Origin: Ramlibacter sp. | Lineage (GTDB): Bacteria > Pseudomonadota > Gammaproteobacteria > Burkholderiales > Burkholderiaceae_C | Assembly: GCA_030695945.1 (NCBI GenBank) | Contig: JAUYOG010000057.1 | Coordinates: 156,922 to 220,921 of the forward strand | DNA: 64,000 nt | Direction of reading: 5' to 3' | Part shown: in pieces, positions 27,457 through 35,103 of the stretch | Position numbering within the stretch: the stretch's first letter is position 1 | Layout: every line of letters starts with the position of its first letter | Made by a program: the position numbers and the translations under genes | The notes under the pieces: model-generated | Seen by the model: the letters and a program-made list of their open reading frames with translations, nothing else | The model's database searches: none | Told to the model about the DNA's origin: nothing

Positions 27457-28586
27457 CGATGATCCGCGATCCGCATCAGGCCGTCGTGGCCATCGTCCTT
27501 CCCGGCAAGCCGGCGGTCCTGGGCCGCATGGGCTGGAGCGCGTTCATCCTCGCCCTCGTTGCCGTCTGCGCCGTTGCGCCCGCTCTCAACCTGCTCGTTC
27601 CCGCAGACAGCATCTTCCACATGAGCGACTACGCCGTGGCGCTGGTCGGCAAGATCATGTGCTACGCCATCTGCGCGCTGGCGATGGACCTGATCTGGGG
27701 CTATACCGGCATCCTGTCCCTGGGCCACGGCCTGTTCTTCGCGCTGGGCGGCTATGCCATGGGCATGTACCTGATGCGCCAGATCGGCCGCGACGGCAAC
27801 TACAAGAGCGACCTGCCGGACTTCATGGTGTTCCTGGACTGGAAGCAGCTCCCCTGGCACTGGTCATTCAGCGACAGCTTCGCCGCCACGCTGTTCCTCA
27901 TCGTCGCGGTGCCCGGCATCGTGGCCTTCGCGTTCGGCTACTTCGCCTTCCGCTCGCGCATCAAGGGCGTGTACTTCTCGATCATCACGCAGGCGATGAC
28001 GTTCGCGGCCATGCTGCTGTTCTTCCGCAACGAGACCGGCTTCGGCGGCAACAACGGCTTCACCGACTTCAAGCGCATCCTGGGCGTCCCGATTGCGACG
28101 CCATCCATGCGCATGACGCTCTTCGTGATGACGGGGCTGGCCCTGCTGGGGTTCTTCCTGTTCGCGCGCTGGCTGGTCTCGGCCAAGTTCGGCCGCGTGC
28201 TGCAGGCCATCCGCGATGCCGAGTCTCGCGTCATGTTCTCGGGCTACAGCCCGATCGGCTACAAGCTCACGATCTGGACCCTCTCCGCCATCATGTGCGG
28301 CGTCGCCGGCGCGCTCTACGTCCCGCAGGTGGGCATCATCAACCCGAGCGAGATGAGCCCGGCCAACTCGATCGAGATCGCCATCTGGGCGGCCGTCGGG
28401 GGCCGCGCGACGCTCATCGGCCCCATCGTCGGCGCGTTCCTGGTGAACGGCGCCAAGAGCTGGCTCACAGTGGCGGCGCCGGAGTTCTGGCTGTACTTCC
28501 TGGGCGCGTTGTTCATCGCCGTCACGCTGTTCCTGCCCGACGGCATCGTGGGCCTGGTCAAGCGCTTCAAGCGAGGCGCGAAATGA
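27453..28586 (+). CDS. urtC: Urea ABC transporter permease UrtC
   Basis: A 377 aa second permease (LivM-like) of the urea importer. Multiple hydrophobic segments run from about residue 25 to 365, with MDLIWGYTGILSLGHGLFFA and GVYFSIITQAMTFAAMLLFF matching UrtC. FRNETGFGGNNGFTDFK is a UrtC-type loop and VGGRATLIGPIVGAFLVNGA a late conserved stretch. The ATG at 27453 overlaps the urtB stop and its own stop overlaps the urtD start, so urtBCD are tightly coupled. Confidence 0.95.
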   Translation: MTMIRDPHQAVVAIVLPGKPAVLGRMGWSAFILALVAVCAVAPALNLLVPADSIFHMSDYAVALVGKIMCYAICALAMDLIWGYTGILSLGHGLFFALGGYAMGMYLMRQIGRDGNYKSDLPDFMVFLDWKQLPWHWSFSDSFAATLFLIVAVPGIVAFAFGYFAFRSRIKGVYFSIITQAMTFAAMLLFFRNETGFGGNNGFTDFKRILGVPIATPSMRMTLFVMTGLALLGFFLFARWLVSAKFGRVLQAIRDAESRVMFSGYSPIGYKLTIWTLSAIMCGVAGALYVPQVGIINPSEMSPANSIEIAIWAAVGGRATLIGPIVGAFLVNGAKSWLTVAAPEFWLYFLGALFIAVTLFLPDGIVGLVKRFKRGAK

Positions 28587-29458
28587 CGCCTGACCTGCTG
28601 GAGGAAGGCGCGCGGCGCGCCGAGGCCTATCAGGCGCGCGAGCCCGCCGGCAGGACCGAATCGGGCGGACGGGCCGCGGGTTTCTCGCACCGCGCGACGC
28701 CGGGTGAGGTCGACACCACCCACGGCCGCATCCTCTATCTCGAGGACGTGAGCGTGAGCTTCGACGGCTTCAAGGCGATCAAGGGGCTGTCGCTGGACAT
28801 CGCCCCCGGCGAGCTTCGTTGCATCATCGGGCCCAACGGCGCCGGCAAGACCACGATGATGGACATCATCACCGGCAAGACGCGCCCCGACGAAGGCACG
28901 GTGTTCTTCGGCAGCACGATCGACCTGCTGCGCCACACCGAGCCCGAGATCGCGCAGATGGGGATCGGCCGCAAGTTCCAGAAGCCCACGGTGTTCGAGC
29001 AGCTCACCGTCTTCGAAAACCTGGAGCTGGCGCTCAAGACCGGCAAGGGCGTGCGCTCGTCCATGTTCTTCCGCCTCGACTCCGGCCAGGGCGACCGGCT
29101 CGCCGAGGTGCTCCACACCATCCACCTCGAAAGCGGCGTGAGGCGGATGGCCGGCAACCTGAGCCACGGCCAGAAGCAGTGGCTGGAGATCGGCATGCTG
29201 CTGATGCAGGATCCGAAGCTCCTCCTGCTCGACGAGCCCGTCGCGGGCATGACGGACGAGGAAACCGCCCGCACCGCCGAGCTGTTCCTCGAGCTCAAGG
29301 GCCAGCACTCGCTGATGGTGGTTGAGCACGACATGGGCTTCATCAAGTGCATCTCCGACATCGTGACGGTGCTGCACGAAGGCTCGGTGCTCGCCCAGGG
29401 GCCGCTCGAGCAGGTGCAGAACGACGAGCGCGTGATCGAGGTCTACCTGGGCCGATAG
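28583..29458 (+). CDS. urtD: Urea ABC transporter ATPase UrtD
   Basis: A 291 aa LivG-like ATPase. Walker A is IIGPNGAGKTTMMDIITG, the signature is NLSHGQKQWLEIGMLLM (SHGQ in place of SGGQ, usual for UrtD), and Walker B is PKLLLLDEPVAGMTDEET. The Q-loop is RKFQKPTVFEQL. An N-terminal extension of about 45 residues, rich in Ala, Arg and Glu, precedes the ATPase fold (which starts near ILYLEDVSVSF). It probably pairs with UrtE in the nucleotide-binding dimer. Confidence 0.96.
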   Translation: MTPDLLEEGARRAEAYQAREPAGRTESGGRAAGFSHRATPGEVDTTHGRILYLEDVSVSFDGFKAIKGLSLDIAPGELRCIIGPNGAGKTTMMDIITGKTRPDEGTVFFGSTIDLLRHTEPEIAQMGIGRKFQKPTVFEQLTVFENLELALKTGKGVRSSMFFRLDSGQGDRLAEVLHTIHLESGVRRMAGNLSHGQKQWLEIGMLLMQDPKLLLLDEPVAGMTDEETARTAELFLELKGQHSLMVVEHDMGFIKCISDIVTVLHEGSVLAQGPLEQVQNDERVIEVYLGR

Positions 29459-29460
29459 CC

Positions 29461-30153
29461 ATGTTGTCCGTCAAGAACATCAACCAGTACTACGGCGGCT
29501 CGCACATCCTGCGGGACGTCAGCCTCGAAGCGCACCCAGGCAAGGTCACGGTACTGCTCGGCCGCAACGGGGTGGGCAAGACAACGCTGCTCAAATCGCT
29601 GATGGGCCTTGTGCCCATCAAGGCGGGGAGCATCGAGTTCAACGGCAAGTCGATCCACGGCGCGACGCCCTATCAACGAGCCCGCGCCGGGATTGGTTTC
29701 GTGCCGCAGGGCCGCGAGATCTTCGCGCGGCTCACCGTGGAAGAGAACCTGCGGATGGGGCTCGCCTACAAGAGCTCGTCCACGCCGATCCCGGCCGAGC
29801 TGTTCGAGCTGTTCCCCGTGCTGCGGCAGATGCTGGGCCGGCGCGGCGGCGACCTCTCCGGCGGCCAGCAGCAGCAGTTGGCGATCGCCCGGGCGCTGGC
29901 GGCCCAGCCGGGACTGCTGATCCTGGACGAACCGACCGAGGGCATCCAGCCCAGCATCATCAAGGACATCGGGCGCGTGATCCGCAGGCTGGCCGGCCGA
30001 GGCGACATGGCGATCCTCCTGGTCGAGCAGTACTACGACTTCGCGCGCGAACTCGCCGACGACTACCTCGTCATGGAGCGCGGCGAGTTCATCGCGCGCG
30101 GCCTGGGCAAGGACATGGAGACGGACGGCGTGCGCCAGCGGGTGGCCATCTAG
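29461..30153 (+). CDS. urtE: Urea ABC transporter ATPase UrtE
   Basis: A 230 aa LivF-like ATPase that closes the urtABCDE operon. It starts MLSVKNINQYYGGSHILRDV, a family hallmark. Walker A is VLLGRNGVGKTTLLKSLMG, the Q-loop GIGFVPQGREIFARLTV, the signature DLSGGQQQQLAIARALA, Walker B LLILDEPTEGIQPSI, and LLVEQYYDFARELADDYL ends the switch region. The start codon is 2 bp after the urtD stop. No terminator hairpin is visible immediately after the stop. Confidence 0.96.
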   Translation: MLSVKNINQYYGGSHILRDVSLEAHPGKVTVLLGRNGVGKTTLLKSLMGLVPIKAGSIEFNGKSIHGATPYQRARAGIGFVPQGREIFARLTVEENLRMGLAYKSSSTPIPAELFELFPVLRQMLGRRGGDLSGGQQQQLAIARALAAQPGLLILDEPTEGIQPSIIKDIGRVIRRLAGRGDMAILLVEQYYDFARELADDYLVMERGEFIARGLGKDMETDGVRQRVAI

Positions 30154-30278
30154 CGGGCGACAGCCATAGGCTACGCAACTGTAGGCAGGTGCCTACCGCT
30201 TTTGGGGGCGACGACGCGCAGGGCCGGTGACGCCGCGGGCGTAACTTCCAGGTGTCCACCAACCTGGGAGAAAATCAA

Positions 30279-30353
30279 ATGCCCGTCATTCTCTGGCTAC
30301 TCGGCGTGCCGCTCTTGGTCGTTGTGCTGCTGATGCTGCTCAACGTCATCTGA
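30279..30353 (+). CDS. Tiny hydrophobic membrane peptide (24 aa)
   Basis: A 24-codon ORF, almost entirely hydrophobic (MPVILWLLGVPLLVVVLLML continuing to NVI), enough for one membrane helix. GGGAG lies 7 nt upstream of the ATG. The palindrome GTAGGCAGGTGCCTAC at 30181-30196 lies about 85 bp before it. Short hydrophobic ORFs of this kind are seen in betaproteobacteria, but the function is unknown. It ends at the base before the convergent 73 aa gene. Confidence 0.5.
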   Translation: MPVILWLLGVPLLVVVLLMLLNVI

Positions 30354-30575
30354 TCACGGCTTCTTCCTGACCGCGTCCTGCTGCTCGAGGTTGCGCCCCG
30401 ACAGCTCGCCGCGGTCACCGCCGGGGAATTCGTCACCCCCGCCGGTTTGCTCCGCTTCCTCCGCACCCTGGTTGGCATAAGGCTGACGCCCGGCGCCGCC
30501 GTCCCAGCTCACTTCGCTGGGTGTTCCGTGCTTTCCCCGGGGTTTCGTCGCCTTGTCGGTCGGGTTGTCGCTCAT
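30354..30575 (-). CDS. Small hydrophilic hypothetical protein
   Basis: A 73 aa, strongly charged and Gly-rich protein (MSDNPTDKATKPRGKHGTPS...), probably disordered, with no recognised domain. The ribosome site AAGGAGG is nearly perfect. Its ATG overlaps the stop of the upstream L,D-transpeptidase-like gene (ATGA), so it is made from the same message by coupled translation. I do not recognise the family and infer no function. Confidence 0.6.
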   Translation of the reverse strand: MSDNPTDKATKPRGKHGTPSEVSWDGGAGRQPYANQGAEEAEQTGGGDEFPGGDRGELSGRNLEQQDAVRKKP

Positions 30576-31303
30576 GAGGGCCTCCTTGTCGCGGTGTATC
30601 CGGGGGATCGCGCGACGCGCACCCCAGGCGCAGTGAGCATGCCGTGCAGAGCCTGCACCTCGGGCAACACGTAGGCGACGCTGCCCTGGTTGCGCAGCGG
30701 CGCCAGGAACTGCTGGTAGAAGTCGCTCGCCACGTGCAGCGAGCCGTCCGAGATCCGCTTGTCCTCGACCCGGTCCGACGCCAGGCGCTGAAGGCCGCGC
30801 CCCGGCGAAGCCGGCGAAGGAAGGGCGTGCAGCGACAGCGCAACGTCACCATTGACCCAGACGATCGCGTCCGCTTGCGCCGATTGCCAGGTGTCGGTGA
30901 TGAAGCGGCCCGCCGGCGTGGCGGGCACGTCGGGCGCGTCCCCGCGCAGCGCGCCCAGCAACACCGGCGCGCTGGCTTGCAAGCGGCCCATCCCATCGAA
31001 GGCGAACAGGCGCGCACGCTCCTTGTCCACCACCACGAAAGGCAGGCCGGCATGGTCGCCCGAATCGATCGCCCACTGCGCGATCTCGCGCACGTTGGCG
31101 GAGGCGCTTTGGCGCGCGAGGTCGGCCTGCAGCGCGGCCGCGGCCTCAGGGCTGCCGGCGGTGGTCGCCGCCGTGTGGTCGAAGAACACGCCGAATCCCA
31201 GGACCACCGCAATGAGGCCGGTGTAAAAAATGGGCCCCGAGGGCCCACGTAAAACCGGGCGCTCGGGCCCGGTTCGCGAATCGATGGATGTAGATTTGAA
31301 CAC
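30572..31303 (-). CDS. L,D-transpeptidase-like protein without the catalytic Cys
   Basis: A 243 aa protein with one membrane helix near residues 27-42 followed by a periplasmic domain. It resembles the YkuD/ErfK-type family: VVDKERARLFAFDG, then TPAGRFITDTW, then a His (residue 159 in LSLHALP) and KRISDGSLHVASDFYQQFL. In catalytic members the equivalent of the last motif reads RISYGCINVP-like, with the nucleophilic Cys; here Ser188 takes its place. Wall cross-linking activity is therefore doubtful and a binding or regulatory role is possible. The start is weak: GTG at 31303 with no clear ribosome site, and a terminator-like hairpin lies inside the first 30 codons, so the N terminus may begin lower, for example GTG at 31207. 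Confidence 0.6.
   Translation of the reverse strand: MFKSTSIDSRTGPERPVLRGPSGPIFYTGLIAVVLGFGVFFDHTAATTAGSPEAAAALQADLARQSASANVREIAQWAIDSGDHAGLPFVVVDKERARLFAFDGMGRLQASAPVLLGALRGDAPDVPATPAGRFITDTWQSAQADAIVWVNGDVALSLHALPSPASPGRGLQRLASDRVEDKRISDGSLHVASDFYQQFLAPLRNQGSVAYVLPEVQALHGMLTAPGVRVARSPGYTATRRPS
31225..31274 (-). terminator. Tandem hairpins with T6 run inside the annotated 5' end of the transpeptidase-like gene
   Basis: On the minus strand a stem AACCGGGC/GCCCGGTT is followed by TGGGCCC-TCG-GGGCCCA and then TTTTTT. This has the shape of an intrinsic terminator and could end the upstream DUF4382 gene transcript. Its position within the reading frame makes either the gene start or the terminator call uncertain. 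Confidence 0.55.
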
Positions 31304-31324
31304 GGTCGCTTTAGCGTAGCGACC

Positions 31325-31346
31325 GTCCTACAGGGGTCTGTAGGAC
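31325..31346. promoter_or_regulatory. Perfect 9-bp palindrome GTCCTACAG/CTGTAGGAC
   Basis: A dyad with a 4-bp GGGT centre lies in the 77-bp gap between the DUF4382 lipoprotein gene and the transpeptidase-like gene. It contains the GTAGGAC word that recurs at other intergenic sites in this window. It could be an operator; it has no T run of its own. Confidence 0.45.
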
Positions 31347-31380
31347 CGGTTCCCGTCTACATCCTGTTGCAGTCAGCCCA

Positions 31381-32604
31381 TCAAGGGCCGTACGCGAAAT
31401 TCACCGTGGCCGCGCTGCCGCTGCTGATGTCGGCAGGCAGTTGCAGCGTGGTGCGTCCGGGCGACTCGACCTGGATCTGGTACTTGCCCTTCACGGCGGT
31501 GTCCGCCGTGAAAGTGGTCGAGGGGTACGCGGCCTTCACCGGCGCCTCGACAGGCAGCCTGAAGCTGTACGTGCCCAGCGTCGCGTCGACAGGCTTGCTG
31601 CCGAGGTTGATCGTCGGCCCGCCGGTCAGCGCCTGCAGCGCCGTCGCCGTGGCGTCGGTCAGGATGTGGGACACGGTGGTGCTGCCAGAGACAGTGGTCG
31701 TTGTCACGGCGCCCAGGACGTCCGCCATGGCAGAAACCGGCGGTGCGATGGCCGTCGCCGTTCCGCTGACCACGGTCGTCGAGGTGCCGGCGGGTACGTT
31801 GGTGACGACCGCGGTGGCACGACCGGCCGACATCACAACCAGCGTGTAGGTGCCGGTGGAGAGATACGGGATCGAGAACCTGCCGGTGGCGTCGGGCGTG
31901 GTCGAGCGGACGGTCACGCCGTTCTGCTGCATGGCCACGGTCGTGCTGCTCAGCGAGAGCGTGGTCGTCACGTAGCCGGTCACGCCGGAAACCACGCGGG
32001 GCACGACGGCGATCACGGGCTTGAGGATGTACTGGCCGGAATTGCCCGCCTTGACAATCGACTTGCAGGCGTCGAAGTCCAGCACCACGTCGGCCATCTG
32101 GCCAGCGGCGACGTCGATGTTGGCTTTCAGCTTCAGGCCGCTTTGCTGGCCGCTCGGTGTCGTGAGCGCCGTGAGCGTGCCGCCGGTGGGCTGCACCGAA
32201 TTGGCGACGCTGGAGGTGCCGGTGCCGGTGTTGCTGGCCAGGACGAGCCGGATCTGCGAATAGGTGCCGGCCTCGAGTGGCATCGAGCCGAGCTCCTCCA
32301 GGACGCCGTTCGTCAGGTCCAGCAGGTCGACTCGGCGCGCCGGCGACAGGACGAGGTCGGTCCAGCCAGCGTCGGTTTCCGAGGCGGTGGAGCTTTTGTG
32401 GACGCTCACCTTGTCGATGGTGACGTAGACGTGGTCATAGCCGCAGCTGGGTGCGTCGGTCAACGCCACGCGCAGCGTGCCATCGGCGCTCGCGCTGCCG
32501 CCGCCTCCACCGCCGCAAGCGGCGAGTACCGCTGCAAATCCCAACGCGCCGATCCAGCGCATCGCTCGTGCGGCGCCGGTGGCGAAGTTTCTTTCAATGC
32601 TCAT
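31381..32604 (-). CDS. DUF4382-like lipoprotein
   Basis: A 407 aa exported lipoprotein. The signal peptide ends AAVLAACGGGGGGS, a clear lipobox followed by a Gly linker. The domain after it (LRVALTDAPSCGYDHVYVTI...) matches the DUF4382 type: small beta-rich extracytoplasmic domains with DLLDLTNGVLEELGSMPLEA. A carboxypeptidase-regulatory-like beta sandwich follows near residues 215-285 (GVTGYVTTTLSLSSTTVAM). The C-terminal third is Thr/Ser/Val-rich. The ATG at 32604 has GAAGGG upstream. A 9-bp palindrome (CAGCCCACC/GGTGGGCTG, 32652-32671) lies 48 bp upstream. Function is unknown; surface binding or adhesion is a guess. Confidence 0.75.
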   Translation of the reverse strand: MSIERNFATGAARAMRWIGALGFAAVLAACGGGGGGSASADGTLRVALTDAPSCGYDHVYVTIDKVSVHKSSTASETDAGWTDLVLSPARRVDLLDLTNGVLEELGSMPLEAGTYSQIRLVLASNTGTGTSSVANSVQPTGGTLTALTTPSGQQSGLKLKANIDVAAGQMADVVLDFDACKSIVKAGNSGQYILKPVIAVVPRVVSGVTGYVTTTLSLSSTTVAMQQNGVTVRSTTPDATGRFSIPYLSTGTYTLVVMSAGRATAVVTNVPAGTSTTVVSGTATAIAPPVSAMADVLGAVTTTTVSGSTTVSHILTDATATALQALTGGPTINLGSKPVDATLGTYSFRLPVEAPVKAAYPSTTFTADTAVKGKYQIQVESPGRTTLQLPADISSGSAATVNFAYGP

Positions 32605-32779
32605 GATGACCCTTCGGGTGTAAAAAACAGGTACGGAACGCCGATATTGACCAGCCCACCAAGGTGGGCTGTTAGCGGACGTCACAGGATGTCGCAATAC
32701 GACGGTTTGCCAGACAAAGCGTTACGGGATGGCCAGCTCGGCAACAAATCCGCGGCGCACTGGCCACACGTGATGCATG

Positions 32780-32804
32780 AAAAAGCGGGCCGCAGGGGCC
32801 CGCT
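32780..32804 (-). terminator. Intrinsic terminator after the secreted hypothetical gene
   Basis: On the minus strand GCGGGCC, a short CCTGC loop, GGCCCGC and then TTTTT. It lies 44 bp past the stop at 32848. Confidence 0.85.
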
Positions 32805-32847
32805 GTCTTGTGCATGTCCTTGGGAAAAGCCTGTCCAGGGAAACGCT

Positions 32848-33333
32848 TCACTTGGTCGACGGCACCAGCACCACCGGGTCGGCCGTCTTGGGCTCGACCG
32901 TCACCGAACCGCTTCCCGGGGGCATCACCACCGTTTCGACTTCCCGCAGCAGGCCGCCACCGGCCACGCTACCGGACGTGCTGCCATAACCCATCACGCG
33001 GGCCTGGCAAGCCGCCTTGTCCTCGCCCGTCAGGACCTCGCAACGCGCCGCCGCATTGGCGTCGAATTGCGCGCCGGCGTTGTCCAGCACGCCACGCTTC
33101 TTGTCGGCCTGGGCATTGCGCGCTTCCCTCAGGCAGGTTTCGCGGTCCTGTTGCGTGCGCCCGGTCGTGCAAGCCTGCACTTCCTGCTGGTAGCTGCCGG
33201 ACGCATCGATTCCGGTGGTGCCGGTCGCGCCGGTCGCGACTTGCGCGGTGGCGGCCGTCATCGCGAGCAAAGCCGTGACGCCGAAGTACGCCAGGCTGGC
33301 GCGCGATCTGTTGTGGTTGGCAGGTGCAGTCAT
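32848..33333 (-). CDS. Secreted hypothetical protein
   Basis: A 161 aa protein with an N-terminal signal peptide (hydrophobic YFGVTALLAMTAATAQ after a basic start), so probably periplasmic. The mature region contains four Cys within CTTGRTQQDRETCLREARN and AARCEVLTGEDKAACQARVM, likely forming two disulfides in a short helical domain. The C terminus is Val/Pro-rich. AAGGAG lies 8 nt before the ATG at 33333. A longer reading frame upstream has no supporting ribosome site. It has its own terminator. I do not recognise a named family; similar short Cys-containing exported proteins are common in Comamonadaceae. Confidence 0.6.
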   Translation of the reverse strand: MTAPANHNRSRASLAYFGVTALLAMTAATAQVATGATGTTGIDASGSYQQEVQACTTGRTQQDRETCLREARNAQADKKRGVLDNAGAQFDANAAARCEVLTGEDKAACQARVMGYGSTSGSVAGGGLLREVETVVMPPGSGSVTVEPKTADPVVLVPSTK

Positions 33334-33498
33334 GTCGGGCTCCTTGCAAGAATCTTTAGTCACTGATGCAAGTCTAGGACGCCCGCCAGCCCGACCGTGA
33401 CGGCGAAGGCACCGCATCGGCGGCGGCGCGATGCCGGTCGCACCGTAGGACGGGGATTGCAGGCGTGGGACTACAGCCCGGCAGCAACGCCCCGGGTG

Positions 33499-34329
33499 TC
33501 AGAGCGCCCAGGTACGCGGCGTCGTCGCGGGCAGCGACCACAGTGCCGGCCGCCATGCATCACGGATGGCCTTGAGCAGCTCGAGGGCCGGCTCGACCTG
33601 CGGCGCGAGGACGCGCACTGCCACCACCTGCGCGCCCGGGGCGGTGGCGCCTGCCGTTGCTGCCAGCGGGTGCGCGGCGATGGCCTGGCGCGCGAGCTCG
33701 AGCGCCTGTTCCCTGCGCGGCCGCGGCAAGTCGCCGCCGGCCGCGAGGAACAGCGTGGCGATGCAGCGGTGCCCGGCCAGGCCCAGCGGTCCATCCATCA
33801 GCCGCGCGTCGGCGGCCTCGATGCGGCCCCGCTCCAGCCAGGCGCCGCCCAGCTCGAGGTGCTGCAGCACACTGCCCGTGACGAACGGCAGCTGCGATTC
33901 GGGCAAGCCCAGCGCCGTGACATCCCAGCCGATCAGCTCGGAGCGCGGGGCAAGGTCGAGCATGACGTGGTTCTCGGCGAAGCACCCGCTGTGACAAAGG
34001 GCCTCGAGCGGCAGCCACTCGAGGCGCGCGCCTTCGTCCAGCCGGATCCGGGTGCATTGCACGGCGGGCTCACCGTCGGAGCGATAAAAGCGCGAGGCGC
34101 CCGGCGTCGTGACCAGTCCATGCGCGCCGCAGCGGGCGTGGATGTCGATGTGCAGTGTGTCGCCGCCCACCAGCCCGCCCGGCGGATGGATCAGCACGTT
34201 GTGGCAGACGCCGTCACCCTCCGGATAGAGCGACTGCAGGATGCGCAACGGCCCATCGTGCTCGAAGCGCGAGACGCAGCGGCCGTGCTCGACGCTGTAG
34301 TCAAGGGAGAGCCGCGCGTTCCAGGCCAT
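33499..34329 (-). CDS. ureD: Urease accessory protein UreD
   Basis: A 276 aa urease maturation scaffold that binds apo-urease and recruits UreF and UreG. The family pattern is present: RFEHDGPLRILQSLYPEGDG, then CHNVLIHPPGGLVGGDTLHI, TTPGASRFYRSDGEPA, LEWLPLEALCHSGCFAENHV and ELIGWDVTALGLPES. This is the only ureD in the window and is about 9.3 kb from ureA. It is the last gene of the SBP-ATPase-permease run, 6 bp after the permease stop. Because ureABCEFG lacks ureD, this distant copy is presumably required for active urease. Confidence 0.95.
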   Translation of the reverse strand: MAWNARLSLDYSVEHGRCVSRFEHDGPLRILQSLYPEGDGVCHNVLIHPPGGLVGGDTLHIDIHARCGAHGLVTTPGASRFYRSDGEPAVQCTRIRLDEGARLEWLPLEALCHSGCFAENHVMLDLAPRSELIGWDVTALGLPESQLPFVTGSVLQHLELGGAWLERGRIEAADARLMDGPLGLAGHRCIATLFLAAGGDLPRPRREQALELARQAIAAHPLAATAGATAPGAQVVAVRVLAPQVEPALELLKAIRDAWRPALWSLPATTPRTWAL

Positions 34330-34335
34330 CGCGCG

Positions 34336-35103
34336 TCAGGTGTTTTGCGAACCGCGGTGGGCCCAGGCCGTCGTGTGCTTCTCCAGCCAGCTGAACAGTT
34401 CATACATCAGCATGGCCATCGCGCCCACGACGACCAGCCCGGCGAAGGCGAGGCCCATCTGCATTGCCGAGCCGGCAGAGATCAGCAGGTAGCCGATCCC
34501 CTCGTTGGCCGCCGTCATCTCGGACACCGTGGTGCCCACGAACGCCAGCGTGATCGCCACCTTGAGAGAACCGTAGAAATACGGCATGGAGCGCGGCAGG
34601 CCCACCTTCACCAGCACGTCCCAGCGCCGCGCACCGAGGACGCGCAGCACGTCCTCGAGCTCCGGCTCCAGCGTGGCGAGGCCGGTGGCGATGTTCACCA
34701 TGATCGGGAAGAAGGAAATCAGGAACGCGGTGAGGATGGCGGGCCCGGCACCGATGCCGAACCACACCACGAGGATGGGAACGAAGGCCGCCTTGGGCAG
34801 TGCGTTGAACGCGGTCATCAGAGGGTACACCGCCGCGTAGGCAAGGCGCGAGCTGCCGATGAGGAAGCCGAGCATCACGCCCACCACGATCGCCAGGCCG
34901 AACCCGGCCATGGTCACCCAGTAGGTTCGCCAGGCGTGTGCTGCGATGATGGCCTTGTATTCCACCATCTGTGTCCAGATCCGCGCCGGGCTGGGAAAGA
35001 TGAACTCCGACACACCGAAGGCGGTGCAGATGAGCTGCCACAGCGCGATCACGGCCACCAGCAGGAGCCAGGGCGACCAGCGCTCGACGTGCTTCTGCTT
35101 CAT
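34336..35103 (-). CDS. ABC transporter permease (NitT/TauT, SsuC/TauC type)
   Basis: A 255 aa inner-membrane permease with about six helices. The ABC-coupling loop is EPELEDVLRVLGARRWDVLV, the EAA-like motif, and GFLIGSSRLAYAAVYPLMTA and ALPKAAFVPILVVWFGIGAG are typical of nitrate/sulfonate/taurine/pyrimidine-type importers. It shares a 4-bp overlap with the ATPase gene and lies directly before ureD. The substrate cannot be told from the permease; linkage to ureD suggests a nitrogen compound. Confidence 0.92.
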   Translation of the reverse strand: MKQKHVERWSPWLLLVAVIALWQLICTAFGVSEFIFPSPARIWTQMVEYKAIIAAHAWRTYWVTMAGFGLAIVVGVMLGFLIGSSRLAYAAVYPLMTAFNALPKAAFVPILVVWFGIGAGPAILTAFLISFFPIMVNIATGLATLEPELEDVLRVLGARRWDVLVKVGLPRSMPYFYGSLKVAITLAFVGTTVSEMTAANEGIGYLLISAGSAMQMGLAFAGLVVVGAMAMLMYELFSWLEKHTTAWAHRGSQNT

